Made by a program: the position numbers and the translations under genes. Shown piece by piece: positions 7,711 through 15,628 of a stretch of 64,000 nucleotides of DNA. The stretch is from Verrucomicrobiota bacterium. Lineage in GTDB: Bacteria > Verrucomicrobiota > Verrucomicrobiia > Opitutales > Opitutaceae. The stretch spans positions 1 through 64,000 of the forward strand of contig JAEYUW010000039.1 in the NCBI GenBank assembly GCA_023432225.1, in the 5' to 3' direction. The notes under the pieces were generated by a model. That model ran no database searches. It saw only the letters and a program-made list of their open reading frames with translations, and had not been told where the DNA came from. How positions within the stretch are numbered: the first letter of the stretch is position 1; each line of letters starts with the position of its first letter.

Positions 7711-9129
7711 ATGTCCAAAACTGTTTATTGCGCAGCCGTCGACCTCGGCGCGACCAGCGGACGGGTGATCGTCGGCACTTGGGCGAATGAACGCCTCGAG
7801 CTCACCGAGGTGCACCGTTTCGCCAACCAGTTCCGCTCGCTCGGCGCGAACGATTACTGGGATCTGCCGTATCTCTGGAGCGAAGCGCGCGCCGGCTTGC
7901 TGAAGGCGAAGGCGCAATTCCCGAAACTCGCGTCAGTCGGTTGCGACGCGTGGGGCGTCGATCACGTGCTCGTCAACGCCGCGGGGCGTCCCGTTTATCC
8001 GGTGCACGCGTATCGCGACAAGCGCACGCTTGAGCCCGCGAAAAAATTCGAGGAGAGCGGCTATCCGCGCATCTACGCGCTCACCGGCCTGCCGAGCCAC
8101 GTCTTCAACACGAGCCTGCAGCTGCAGGAGACGCTCGCGGCCTGTCCCGGCATCGCTCGCACGGCGGCGCGCTGCCTGTTCATCGCAGATTATTTCAATT
8201 TCCTGCTCTCCGGCCGCATGGAGAACGAAATCTCCATCTGCAGCCACTCGCAGTTTTTGGACGTGAAGAGCACCGAGTGGTCGGCAGCGGCGATGAAATA
8301 CTTCGGCATCCCACGCCACTGGTTCAGTCGTCCGGCACTCGCGGCACAAAAACTCGGCCTGGTGCGCGACATCCCGGAACTCGCCGGCGTCGAAACCGTG
8401 CTCGCGCCCGGACACGACACCGCGTGCGCCTTCGCCGCGATGCCCGCGGCGGTCGACGGCTCCGATCTTTACCTGAGCTCCGGCACGTGGTCGCTCCTCG
8501 GCTTCGAAAGCGACACGCCCGTTCTCGGCGAGGCGGCGCGCGCTGCCCGCGTTTCGAACGAGCGCATGGGCGACGGCCGCTACCGTCCGCTGCGGGCCTG
8601 CCTCGGACTGTGGTTGCTCGAACAAACGCTGCCGGCTTTCTCTGCGCGTCCTTCCAACGCCGCGCAGTGGAAGAAACTCATCGCACTGGCCGAAAAAGCG
8701 GCCGCGCCGACGCGTTTGCTCGACGTGACCGACTCCTCGCTCTTCAACCCGCCCGACATGCGCGCCGCGATCGACGCGCAGCTGAAGAAAAACGGGGCGC
8801 GTCCGCCGCGTGACCTCGCGGGCTACGTCCGACTGATCTGCGACTCGCTCGGACGCGGCCACGCCGACGCGGTGAAGAGCTTCGAGCAGCTCTCCGGCCG
8901 CAGCTTCAAACGCATCCTCATCGTTGGCGGCGGTTCGAAGAATCGTCTGCTCTGCCAGGCGACCGCAGATGCCTGCGGCCTGCCGGTCGTCTCGTATTCG
9001 CTCGAAGGCACCGCGGTCGGCAACTTGGCGAATCAGCTAATCGGTCTCGGTGTCGTGCGTGATATCCAAGCGTTCCGCGCGCACCTCGCTCGCCAACTCG
9101 AAGCGACCGTCTACACTCCGCATTCCTGA
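7711..9129 (+). CDS. rhaB: Rhamnulokinase
   Basis: Phosphorylates L-rhamnulose to L-rhamnulose 1-phosphate with ATP. The 472-residue protein is an FGGY-family kinase of normal length (489 in E. coli). It has the phosphate-binding DLGATSGR (11-18), CDAWGVDHVL (78-87), the catalytic base D236 in PGHDTACAF, SSGTWSLLG and the C-terminal VGGGSKN nucleotide motif followed by EGTAVGN. It starts 7 nt after the tandem aldolase, and its TGA overlaps the ATG of lutA by one base (TGATG), so the two are translationally coupled. Confidence 0.95.
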   Translation: MSKTVYCAAVDLGATSGRVIVGTWANERLELTEVHRFANQFRSLGANDYWDLPYLWSEARAGLLKAKAQFPKLASVGCDAWGVDHVLVNAAGRPVYPVHAYRDKRTLEPAKKFEESGYPRIYALTGLPSHVFNTSLQLQETLAACPGIARTAARCLFIADYFNFLLSGRMENEISICSHSQFLDVKSTEWSAAAMKYFGIPRHWFSRPALAAQKLGLVRDIPELAGVETVLAPGHDTACAFAAMPAAVDGSDLYLSSGTWSLLGFESDTPVLGEAARAARVSNERMGDGRYRPLRACLGLWLLEQTLPAFSARPSNAAQWKKLIALAEKAAAPTRLLDVTDSSLFNPPDMRAAIDAQLKKNGARPPRDLAGYVRLICDSLGRGHADAVKSFEQLSGRSFKRILIVGGGSKNRLLCQATADACGLPVVSYSLEGTAVGNLANQLIGLGVVRDIQAFRAHLARQLEATVYTPHS

Positions 9130-9911
9130 TGCATGCTCCTGTTCGTCCTTCGCCCTTCGCGCCGGGTGAGCGCCCGAAGATCCAGTTGATGGCGACGTGC
9201 CTGTGCGACGCGTTCTACGACGACGTCGCGCGCGCCACCGTGGAGGTGCTCGAGCACCTTGGCGTCGAGATCGAGTTTCCCGAGGGCCAGACCTGCTGCG
9301 GCCAGCCCGCGTTCAACGGCGGCGATTGGGAGGCCTCGCGCAAAGTCGTGCGGCACACGATGCGCACGTTCGCGGGCACCGCGCCCGTGCTGTTGCCGTC
9401 GGGCTCGTGCGTGGCGATGTTCCGTCACGGCGCGCTGCTGGAATTCGAGAAAGAGTCCGATCTGCCCGAAGTGAAAGCGCTCGCGGCGCGCACGTGGGAA
9501 TTCGCCGATTTCGTGGTCAACGCGCTCGGCGTGAAGACCTGGCCGGGCCGCTACGACGCAACGATCGCGTTCCACCGCAATTGCCACAATCGCGGCACCG
9601 GCAGCGAGGCGGCTTCGCTCGCGCTGCTCAACTCGATCGCCGGCGCGAAGGTCGTGCCGTTCGGCGAGCAGGAGCAGTGCTGCGGCTTCGGCGGCACTTT
9701 CTCCGTGGCGTTCCCGCATCTGTCGTCGAGCATGGGCACGCTGAAGCTGGAGCACATCCGCGCCGCGCAGCCCGACGTGCTCGTCTCCGGCGACATGAGC
9801 TGCCTCATGCACATGGGCGGCCTCGCCCAGAAAGCCGGCCAGCCGGTCAAAACCCAACACATCGCGCAGGTGATGCGCGACGCGCTGAAAAACGGAGGAC
9901 TGCTGAAGTGA
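9129..9911 (+). CDS. lutA: L-lactate utilisation protein LutA, cysteine-rich CCG subunit
   Basis: A subunit of the LutABC L-lactate oxidase complex (the LldEFG type). The 260-residue protein has two CCG-type cysteine-rich domains, TCCGQPAFNGG (55-65) and QCCGFGGTFSV (183-193), as in subunits that bind iron-sulfur clusters and pass electrons to quinone. A GSC (C94) and a HRNCHNRG (C152) supply the partner cysteines. The start overlaps the rhaB stop. Placement after rhaB makes sense: lactaldehyde made from rhamnose becomes lactate, which LutABC turns into pyruvate. Confidence 0.93.
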   Translation: MHAPVRPSPFAPGERPKIQLMATCLCDAFYDDVARATVEVLEHLGVEIEFPEGQTCCGQPAFNGGDWEASRKVVRHTMRTFAGTAPVLLPSGSCVAMFRHGALLEFEKESDLPEVKALAARTWEFADFVVNALGVKTWPGRYDATIAFHRNCHNRGTGSEAASLALLNSIAGAKVVPFGEQEQCCGFGGTFSVAFPHLSSSMGTLKLEHIRAAQPDVLVSGDMSCLMHMGGLAQKAGQPVKTQHIAQVMRDALKNGGLLK

Positions 9912-9947
9912 AAGCTTTCAGCTCCCAAACCTGCGCGTTGCACGTCT

Positions 9948-9982
9948 CTCAGCTGACCGCTGAGAGCTGATCGCTGACCGCT
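9948..9982. repeat. Short-period repeat (GCTGA type)
   Basis: The lutA-lutB gap (79 nt) holds repeated CTGA(C/T)CGCTGA units, with AGCTGACCGCTGAGAGCTGA at its core. On the minus strand it would read SDQLSAVS, a phrase I recognise from spurious ORFs at dispersed repeats. It runs almost to the lutB start. Confidence 0.6.
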
Positions 9983-9990
9983 CCTCTGCC

Positions 9991-11421
9991 ATGGCCAAGC
10001 AACTCATCGACCAAGCCGCCGCGACGCTGCCCGCAGACAAGCGCGTCTCGGTTTACCAGAGCACGAAGGCGACGCACGAGAAGCGCACCAAGCTGCTCTT
10101 CGACCAGTTCAACGATCCCGACCTGCTGCGCCAGCGCGCCGGCGAGATCAAGCAGCACGTCATCGAAAACCTCGACACGTTCCTGCCCGCCGTCGAGGCG
10201 AAGCTGAAAGCCAACGGCGCGCAGGTCCACTGGGCCTCGACCGGCGAGGCCGCGTGCGAAGCGGTGCTCCGCATCATGCAGGCTCGCGGCGCGAAGAAGA
10301 TGGTGAAGGCAAAGACGATGGTCTCCGAGGAGATCGAACTCGCGCACTACCTCGAGAAACACGGCATCGAGGCGCTCGAGACCGACCTCGGCGAGTTCAT
10401 CGTCCAGATCGACAAGGACCACCCGAGCCACATCGTCCGCCCGATCATTCACAAGAACCGCCGCGAGATCGCGACGAGCTTCGAGCGCGAGGGCCTCGGC
10501 GCCTACAACGACGATCCGCAGACGATCACGAATCGCGCACGGCAGTTTCTCCGTCACAAATATCTCCAAGCCGACGTCGGCCTGACCGGCGCCAACTTCG
10601 TGTCAGTCGAGAGCGGCCGCATCGTGCTCGTCACGAACGAGGGCAACTCGCGCTTCAGCCTCGCCGCGCCGAAAGTGCACATCGCGCTCGTCGGCATCGA
10701 AAAACTGGTGCCGCGCGACCGCGACCTTGGCGTGCTGCTCAACCTCCTCGCACGCTCCGCCACCGCGCAGCAGCTGACGGTCTACACCGAATTCATCTCC
10801 GGCCCGAAGAGCGCGACGCAGCCCGACGGTCCCGAGGAGATGCACGTCATCTTCGTCGACAACGGCCGCACCGATGTCCTCGCCTCCGAGTGTCGCGAGA
10901 TCCTGCGCTGCATCCGCTGTGGCGCGTGCCTGAACGTTTGCCCGGTTTATCGCCAGGCCAGCGGCCACGCGTATCGCAGCGTCTATCCCGGTCCGGTCGG
11001 CGCCGTGCTGTCGCCGTTGCTCGCCGGAAAGAAATTCCCCGAGCTCGCGGATTTGCCCAAGGCCTCGTCGCTCTGCGGCGCGTGCAACGAGGTGTGTCCG
11101 GTGAACATTCCGATTCCCGATCTGCTGCTCCGCCTGCGCCGCAAAGGCAAAACCGAGGGCGCTCCGCTCGCCTCGGTCGGCACGCCGCCGATGGGTGCGT
11201 GGGCGTTGATGGCCTCGCAACCGACCGCGTGGAAGGCCGCGCTGTTTGGCGGCAAGGCGCTGAACTACATCCCGACCAAACTCATCCCGGTTCCCGCGCT
11301 GCGCGCGTGGGAGGAAAAACGTGCGCTGCCCGCGTGGCGCGGCGGTGAGTTCCGGAAATGGATGAAAGGCCGGGGCAAACCACAGAATACTCAGAACACA
11401 CAGAAAGGGCCTCGAGTGTGA
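9991..11421 (+). CDS. lutB: L-lactate utilisation iron-sulfur protein LutB
   Basis: The 4Fe-4S subunit of the LutABC lactate-oxidising complex. The 476-residue protein has the LUD fold in its N-terminal part, with NFVSVESGRIVLVTNEGN around 202-219. A ferredoxin-like pair of clusters follows: CIRCGACLNVCP (C307, C310, C313, C317) and CGACNEVCPVNIP (C362, C365, C369). The last 15 residues (GKPQNTQNTQKGPRV) are not part of the family. They are encoded by a short-period CACAGAA repeat that has run into the 3' end of the gene. There is no Shine-Dalgarno; the leader is CTCCTCTGCC. Confidence 0.93.
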   Translation: MAKQLIDQAAATLPADKRVSVYQSTKATHEKRTKLLFDQFNDPDLLRQRAGEIKQHVIENLDTFLPAVEAKLKANGAQVHWASTGEAACEAVLRIMQARGAKKMVKAKTMVSEEIELAHYLEKHGIEALETDLGEFIVQIDKDHPSHIVRPIIHKNRREIATSFEREGLGAYNDDPQTITNRARQFLRHKYLQADVGLTGANFVSVESGRIVLVTNEGNSRFSLAAPKVHIALVGIEKLVPRDRDLGVLLNLLARSATAQQLTVYTEFISGPKSATQPDGPEEMHVIFVDNGRTDVLASECREILRCIRCGACLNVCPVYRQASGHAYRSVYPGPVGAVLSPLLAGKKFPELADLPKASSLCGACNEVCPVNIPIPDLLLRLRRKGKTEGAPLASVGTPPMGAWALMASQPTAWKAALFGGKALNYIPTKLIPVPALRAWEEKRALPAWRGGEFRKWMKGRGKPQNTQNTQKGPRV

Positions 11422-11600
11422 GCTTCGGTGTATTCCGTGTTTTCTGTGGTCCCTCCGGTTCGGGCATGCCGTCAATCGAAGGGCCGCCAAAAGCACAAAA
11501 AACGCAAAAATGAGACTACACGGTTTTGTGCCTTCTGCGCCTTTTGTGGCCCCATCGGTCCGCTCCTTTTCGTGCCTCTTCGTGTTTTTCGTGGCCCACC
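11380..11600. repeat. Cluster of short-period CACAGAA/CACGAAA repeats
   Basis: Five elements, each starting CCAC (or GCCAAAA) and made of about three 8-10 nt units rich in CACRRAA, fill the lutB-lutC gap. They lie at 11380-11410 (plus), 11423-11450 (minus), 11481-11514 (plus), 11523-11553 (minus) and 11571-11600 (minus). The first two and the next two face each other as inverted pairs. The first encodes the lutB tail. Confidence 0.8.
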
Positions 11601-11607
11601 TTCTGCA

Positions 11608-12216
11608 ATGAACTCCGATCGCGAACAGATTCTCGGCAAAGTTCGTGCCGCCCTCGCGCCGCTGCCGCAGCGCGCCGCCTTGCCCGATTGGGAGCGCGAA
11701 CTCGTGCGCATGCGCCAGATGCAGGGCGTCAGCGATCTCGTGGCGACGTTCTGCGCGCGCCTCAAAAGTGTGAACGGCACACCGCTGCAATCGGGCGCGG
11801 AGCTGACCGAGCTGCTCAAGAAAAACGGCTGGACGCACGGCTACTGCGATCCGGTGCTGCTGCCTTCGCTCGGCGCCGCGCTCGCCGGCGTGCAGGTTGA
11901 GACGACCTACGACCGCACGCGCGTCGACGATTATGCCTTCGGCATCACGCGCGCGACCGCCGCGATCGCGGAGACCGGCACGGTGGTGCTGACGGATCGC
12001 GACACCAGTTCGCGCCTCGCCGCGCTTGCGCCGTGGGCGCACATCGTCGTGTTGAAACGAGCCGACATTTTCCCGGACATCCCGGCGGCGCTCGCGGCGT
12101 TGCCCGCCGATCCCAACATCATCTGGGTCACGGGTCCGTCGAAGACCGCGGACGTCGAGGGCATCCTGATCGAGGGCGTCCACGGTCCGGGCGTGCAGGC
12201 GGTGCTGTTGGTGTAG
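11608..12216 (+). CDS. lutC: L-lactate utilisation protein LutC
   Basis: The third subunit of LutABC, a 202-residue LUD-domain (DUF162) protein. Diagnostic stretches are SDREQILGKVRAAL at the start, ITRATAAIAETGTVVLTD (112-129), HIVVLKRADI and NIIWVTGPSKTADVEG near the end, and the closing GVHGPGVQAVLLV. The frame is open 60 codons further upstream, but that part is repeat DNA, so I chose the ATG at 11608. The TAG stop lies inside the GTAG head of a REP element. It is the last gene of the operon. Confidence 0.92.
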   Translation: MNSDREQILGKVRAALAPLPQRAALPDWERELVRMRQMQGVSDLVATFCARLKSVNGTPLQSGAELTELLKKNGWTHGYCDPVLLPSLGAALAGVQVETTYDRTRVDDYAFGITRATAAIAETGTVVLTDRDTSSRLAALAPWAHIVVLKRADIFPDIPAALAALPADPNIIWVTGPSKTADVEGILIEGVHGPGVQAVLLV

Positions 12217-12268
12217 CGCAGGCGTCTCGCCTGCATTGCGACGGAGGCAGGTGAGACGCCTGCGCTAC
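12213..12268. repeat. REP pair, GCAGGCG family, overlapping the lutC stop
   Basis: GTAG at 12213-12216 is followed by CGCAGGCGTCTCGCCTGC. The inverted partner ends with CTAC at 12265-12268. The TAG of the left head is the lutC stop codon. The whole can fold into one long stem and could serve as a terminator. Confidence 0.85.
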
Positions 12269-12388
12269 GCTGCCGCGCGCGTGCGACCGAAAAAATCCGG
12301 CAGAAAATGTCGGAATGGCCGTTTCTGCCCCGTCATTCGGGAAAGGCCGCGAGCGATTTCGCGGTCCACACCACGAAATCCCGCCCGA

Positions 12389-12754
12389 ATGAACATCCTC
12401 CTCTGGATCCTCCAATCCGTCCTCGCACTCCACACCGCCATCGGCGCGGTCTGGAAATTCTCCCATTCCGAACGCGCCGTGCCGTCGCTGCAGGCGATCC
12501 CGCACGGGCTTTGGCTGACGCTGTCCGTCGTCGAGTTGCTCTGCGCCACCGCGCTACTCCTGCCGGCGGTGGCCCGGTCGCTCGCCTGGCTGGCGCCGGT
12601 CGCAGCGACCGTAGTCGCGGCGGAGATGCTGCTCTTCTGCGGCGTGCATCTGGCGTCCAAGGCGAACGAAAACGGCCCGTTGGTCTATTGGCTTGTTGCG
12701 GCGGCGTTCTGTGCATTTACCGCCTACGGCCGGTTCGCACTCAAACCCCTCTGA
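12389..12754 (+). CDS. DoxX-like small membrane protein
   Basis: A 121-residue integral membrane protein with four predicted helices (about 3-19, 38-58, 64-84, 98-116), matching the DoxX_2/DoxX-like layout: an N-terminal helix containing LHTAIGAVWKFSHSE, then VVELLCATALLLPAV and a central AAEMLLFCGVHL. Members of this family are common beside ECF factors and DGPF proteins; their function is poorly known. It is followed by the DGPF protein and the sigma factor on the same strand, 52 nt and then 7 nt apart. The start follows a C-rich leader without a Shine-Dalgarno. Confidence 0.7.
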   Translation: MNILLWILQSVLALHTAIGAVWKFSHSERAVPSLQAIPHGLWLTLSVVELLCATALLLPAVARSLAWLAPVAATVVAAEMLLFCGVHLASKANENGPLVYWLVAAAFCAFTAYGRFALKPL

Positions 12755-12806
12755 TTCGCCATCGAGTGCGCTCACGTTTTCGCCCCCACACTCCGTCCTC
12801 CACGCC

Positions 12807-13169
12807 ATGAAATACATCCTGCTCTTTCACTCCTCAAAAGAAGCGCTCAATGCGCCCTTTGATCCCGCCGCCGCTGCCGCCGGGCGCGCTTACGGCGAAG
12901 CCCTCCGCGCCGCCGGCATCTTCATCGCCGGAGTCGGCCTCGGCTCGCCCGACAATGCCACGCAGGTCTCCGTCCGTGACGGCAAGCGTCACGTTCAGGA
13001 TGGTCCGTATGCCGAGACGAAGGAGTTCCTCGGCGGCTTCGTGATCATCGACGTGCCCAACCTCGACACCGCGCTCGAGTGGGCCGCACGCAACCCGTCC
13101 GCGGCCGGCGGTCGCGTCGAAGTGATGCCCGTCGGCGCCGCGTATTTTGCTCCACCGAAGACTTCCTAG
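12807..13169 (+). CDS. YCII/DGPF-domain protein
   Basis: A 120-residue YCII-related protein of the DGPF type, here with the variant DGPYAETKEFLGGF (70-83). It forms a dimeric alpha/beta-barrel fold in known relatives. It begins MKYILLFHSS and has the SVRDGKRHVQDGP stretch typical of the group. DGPF proteins are the conserved partners of ECF42 sigma factors, and the sigma factor starts 7 nt downstream. The biochemical function is unknown; it is a likely target or co-regulated product of the sigma factor. Confidence 0.85.
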   Translation: MKYILLFHSSKEALNAPFDPAAAAAGRAYGEALRAAGIFIAGVGLGSPDNATQVSVRDGKRHVQDGPYAETKEFLGGFVIIDVPNLDTALEWAARNPSAAGGRVEVMPVGAAYFAPPKTS

Positions 13170-13176
13170 TGCGACG

Positions 13177-14403
13177 ATGGACGACGCGGCTGCACGTTCG
13201 GCGATCGAAGAAGTCGCGCGCCATTCCTACGGACGGCTCGTGGCCTTCCTCGCCGCGCGCTCGGGCGACATCGCCGCCGCCGAGGACGCGCTGAGTGAGG
13301 CGTTCGGCGCCGCGCTGAAGCATTGGCCGCTCGAGGGTGTGCCCGAGAAACCGGAAGCCTGGCTGCTCCGCGCGGCCCGCAACCGCCTCGTCGACGCCGC
13401 GCGCCATGCCGCCGTGAGGCGACGCGCGGAGCCGCTCCTGAAGGTCGCCGGCGAGGCGGAAGAGGTTGCCCACATGCACGCCCCGTTTCCGGACGAGCGC
13501 TTGAAGCTCCTGTTCGTGTGCGCGCACCCGGCGATCGATGCCGCGGTGCGCACGCCGCTCATGTTGCAAACCGTGCTGGTCCTCGACGCGGCGCGCATTG
13601 CGGCGGCTTTCCTCGTGTCGCCCGCCGCGATGGAGCAGCGGCTTGTGCGGGCCAAGACGAAGATTCGCGAGACCCGCATTCCGTTCCGCGTGCCGGAACC
13701 GTCCGAGTGGGGCGAACGCGTCTCGTTCGTGCTCGATGCGATCTACTCCGCCTACAACGCCGGACGCGATGGCGAGACGGACGGCGCCACCCAGCACGCG
13801 CTCGCGCGCGATGCCATCGCGATCGGACGCACGCTCATGCAACTGGTCCCCGATGAGCCCGAAGCCCGCGGCCTGCTCGCGCTCATGCTGCACGGCGAAG
13901 CGCGGCGCGCGGCCCGGCGTGACGCTGGCGGCGCCTTCGTGCCGCTCGATCGGCAGGATACGACGCTATGGTCGCGACCGCTCATGACCGAGGCGGAGGC
14001 GCTGTTGCATCGCGCGGCGACTTTCAACCGCGCTGGCCGCTACCAACTTGAAGCGGCCATCCAGTCGATTCACGCACAGCGTGCGGTGACCGGCATCATC
14101 GACTGGCCGGAAATCGCGCTGCTCTACGAAGGCCTCGTGCGTCTCACGCCGACGATCGGTGCGCAAGTGGGCCGGGCGGTGGCGATCGCCGAAGCCGGCG
14201 ATGTCGCCGCGGGATTGGCTGCGCTGGAGCGGCTGCCTGCCGAGCGCGCGGCGCTTTATCAACCGTGGTGGGCGGCTCGCGGCCACCTGCTGCGCCGGGC
14301 AGGACGCGACGCTGAGGCGCGGCGGGCTTTCGAGCGGGCGGCGGCGCTCACGGATGATCCGGCGCTGCGCGCACATTTGCTCGCTCAGATTGCGGGCGGG
14401 TAG
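13177..14403 (+). CDS. ECF42-type RNA polymerase sigma factor with C-terminal extension
   Basis: A 408-residue ECF sigma factor. Sigma-2 lies at about 10-75 (GDIAAAEDALSEAF, PEAWLLRAARNRLVDAAR) and sigma-4 at about 105-165 (DERLKLLFVCAHPAI, FLVSPAAMEQRLVRAKTKIR). A long helical TPR-like extension (about 175-408) ends with LRRAGRDAEARRAFERAAALT. This large C-terminal domain and the DGPF neighbour are the marks of the ECF42 group, in which the extension, rather than an anti-sigma factor, controls activity. No anti-sigma gene is present here. The start is the ATG in GACGATGGACG; the frame extends 10 codons upstream, inside the DGPF gene. Confidence 0.88.
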   Translation: MDDAAARSAIEEVARHSYGRLVAFLAARSGDIAAAEDALSEAFGAALKHWPLEGVPEKPEAWLLRAARNRLVDAARHAAVRRRAEPLLKVAGEAEEVAHMHAPFPDERLKLLFVCAHPAIDAAVRTPLMLQTVLVLDAARIAAAFLVSPAAMEQRLVRAKTKIRETRIPFRVPEPSEWGERVSFVLDAIYSAYNAGRDGETDGATQHALARDAIAIGRTLMQLVPDEPEARGLLALMLHGEARRAARRDAGGAFVPLDRQDTTLWSRPLMTEAEALLHRAATFNRAGRYQLEAAIQSIHAQRAVTGIIDWPEIALLYEGLVRLTPTIGAQVGRAVAIAEAGDVAAGLAALERLPAERAALYQPWWAARGHLLRRAGRDAEARRAFERAAALTDDPALRAHLLAQIAGG

Positions 14404-14468
14404 CGATCGCGCGGTGAGCAAAGCGCGGTGTTGCCGAGAGACAAATTCTCGCGTCCCATGCCGCCGCC

Positions 14469-15437
14469 ATGAATCGCCGTCACTTCGTTCGCACCCTCGG
14501 AGCGCTGGCCGGCACGGCTGCCGCTGCACCGCTCCTCGTCGCCTCGGAAACTGCGGCGCGCCCGCGCGGTCTCCGCATCGCCCATATCACGGATACCCAC
14601 GTAACCGATAATGCGAACTGCGCCGTCGGTCTCGAGCGGCTGCTGGCCGCGCTCGACGCACTCGATCCGGCACCCGATTTCATCCTGCACACGGGCGACG
14701 TGATCATGGACTCGTGGGGCGTGCGAGATGCTGCGCGAGTGGAGAAACTTTGGAGTGTGTGGCGGGGCGCGGCGGCGAAGTTGCGCGCACCACTCCGCGC
14801 GTGTCTCGGCAACCACGACATCTGGATTGGCGAAACCCGCGAACGCGACGGCTTTCGTTATCAGCTCCGGGCGATGGAAGAGCTGCAGCTCGAGCGTCCG
14901 TGGTATGCGTTCGAGCAAGGCGGCTGGTGGTTCATCGTGCTGGAGAGCACGCGACCGGCGGTGGAAGGCGAGAAGACGTTCTATCGCGCGCATCTCGATC
15001 CCGCGCAACTCGAGTGGTTCCGCGGCGAAGTGGCGCGCACGCCGGCGACGCAACCGCTCATGGTCTGCTCGCATATTCCCATTCTTTCCGCGGCGGTGCA
15101 CGATTGGGCGCAGACGCGCGAGTCGGTCATGGATTTTCCGGCGCCGGGCCGAGCGTCGGGCGCGTGGGTGGTTAGCTCCGCGCTCATGCACACGGACAGC
15201 CACGCGCTTCAAGCGGTGTTGCGGCAGCGCGGCGGCGTGACGGTCTGCGTGAGCGGACATCTGCATCTGCAGGATCACGTCGTCTACGACGGCGTGCACT
15301 ATCTCGGCAACGGGGCGGTGAGCGCCGATTGGTGGGGTAAGCCGGTGTTTCGCCAGACCGGGGCCGGTTTCGCGGTGCTCGACTTGCAGCCAGACGGCAC
15401 ATGGGCCCGCACGTATCATTCGTGCGCGTGGGCCTGA
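14469..15437 (+). CDS. Tat-exported calcineurin-like metallophosphoesterase
   Basis: A 322-residue phosphoesterase. The N-terminus NRRHFVRTLGALAGTAAAAP (2-21) is a twin-arginine-type signal. The metal-binding motifs come in order: DTH (D42, H44), HTGDV (D77), GNHD (N115, H116), CSHIP (H202) and GHLH (H264, H266). The substrate is unknown; relatives include phosphodiesterases of the Icc/3',5'-cAMP-like group. It stands alone between the sigma factor and the convergent methyltransferase. Confidence 0.85.
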   Translation: MNRRHFVRTLGALAGTAAAAPLLVASETAARPRGLRIAHITDTHVTDNANCAVGLERLLAALDALDPAPDFILHTGDVIMDSWGVRDAARVEKLWSVWRGAAAKLRAPLRACLGNHDIWIGETRERDGFRYQLRAMEELQLERPWYAFEQGGWWFIVLESTRPAVEGEKTFYRAHLDPAQLEWFRGEVARTPATQPLMVCSHIPILSAAVHDWAQTRESVMDFPAPGRASGAWVVSSALMHTDSHALQAVLRQRGGVTVCVSGHLHLQDHVVYDGVHYLGNGAVSADWWGKPVFRQTGAGFAVLDLQPDGTWARTYHSCAWA

Positions 15438-15452
15438 GGCGCGGGCAAAAAC

Positions 15453-15586
15453 CTCCCGCGAATTACGCGAATTTTCCCGAATGAGGATCCTCGATCTTCC
15501 ATGTTGCCGGACGGGACGGTCGGTCAGGCGTAGGAAGGGAGATCGTTCTCTCTAGATTCGCGAGTATTCGCGCGATTCGCGGGAAG
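15453..15586. repeat. Facing pair of CGCGAAT short-period repeats
   Basis: The left copy (15453-15483) contains CCCGCGAATTACGCGAATTT. The right copy (15553-15586) is its inverted counterpart with CGCGAGTATTCGCGCGATTC. Units of about 9-10 nt repeat three times per copy. The pair sits between the convergent phosphoesterase and methyltransferase genes. Confidence 0.7.
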
Positions 15587-15602
15587 TATCCCGCATCATT
15601 TC

Positions 15603-15628
15603 GGAGGCAGGCGAGACGCCTGCGCTAC
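15603..15628 (-). repeat. Single REP, GCAGGCG family, at the methyltransferase stop
   Basis: On the minus strand it reads GTAGCGCAGGCGTCTCGCCT, the same family as the pair after lutC. Its GTAG supplies the TAG stop of the methyltransferase gene. Confidence 0.85.

Noticed and set aside
11380..11600. CRISPR-like array
   Set aside because: The units are 7-10 nt, degenerate and inverted in pairs; there are no constant repeats with unique spacers and no cas genes.
11428..11607. In-frame extension upstream of lutC
   Set aside because: Consists of short-period repeats encoding phrases such as FCAFCAFCG; not protein-like.
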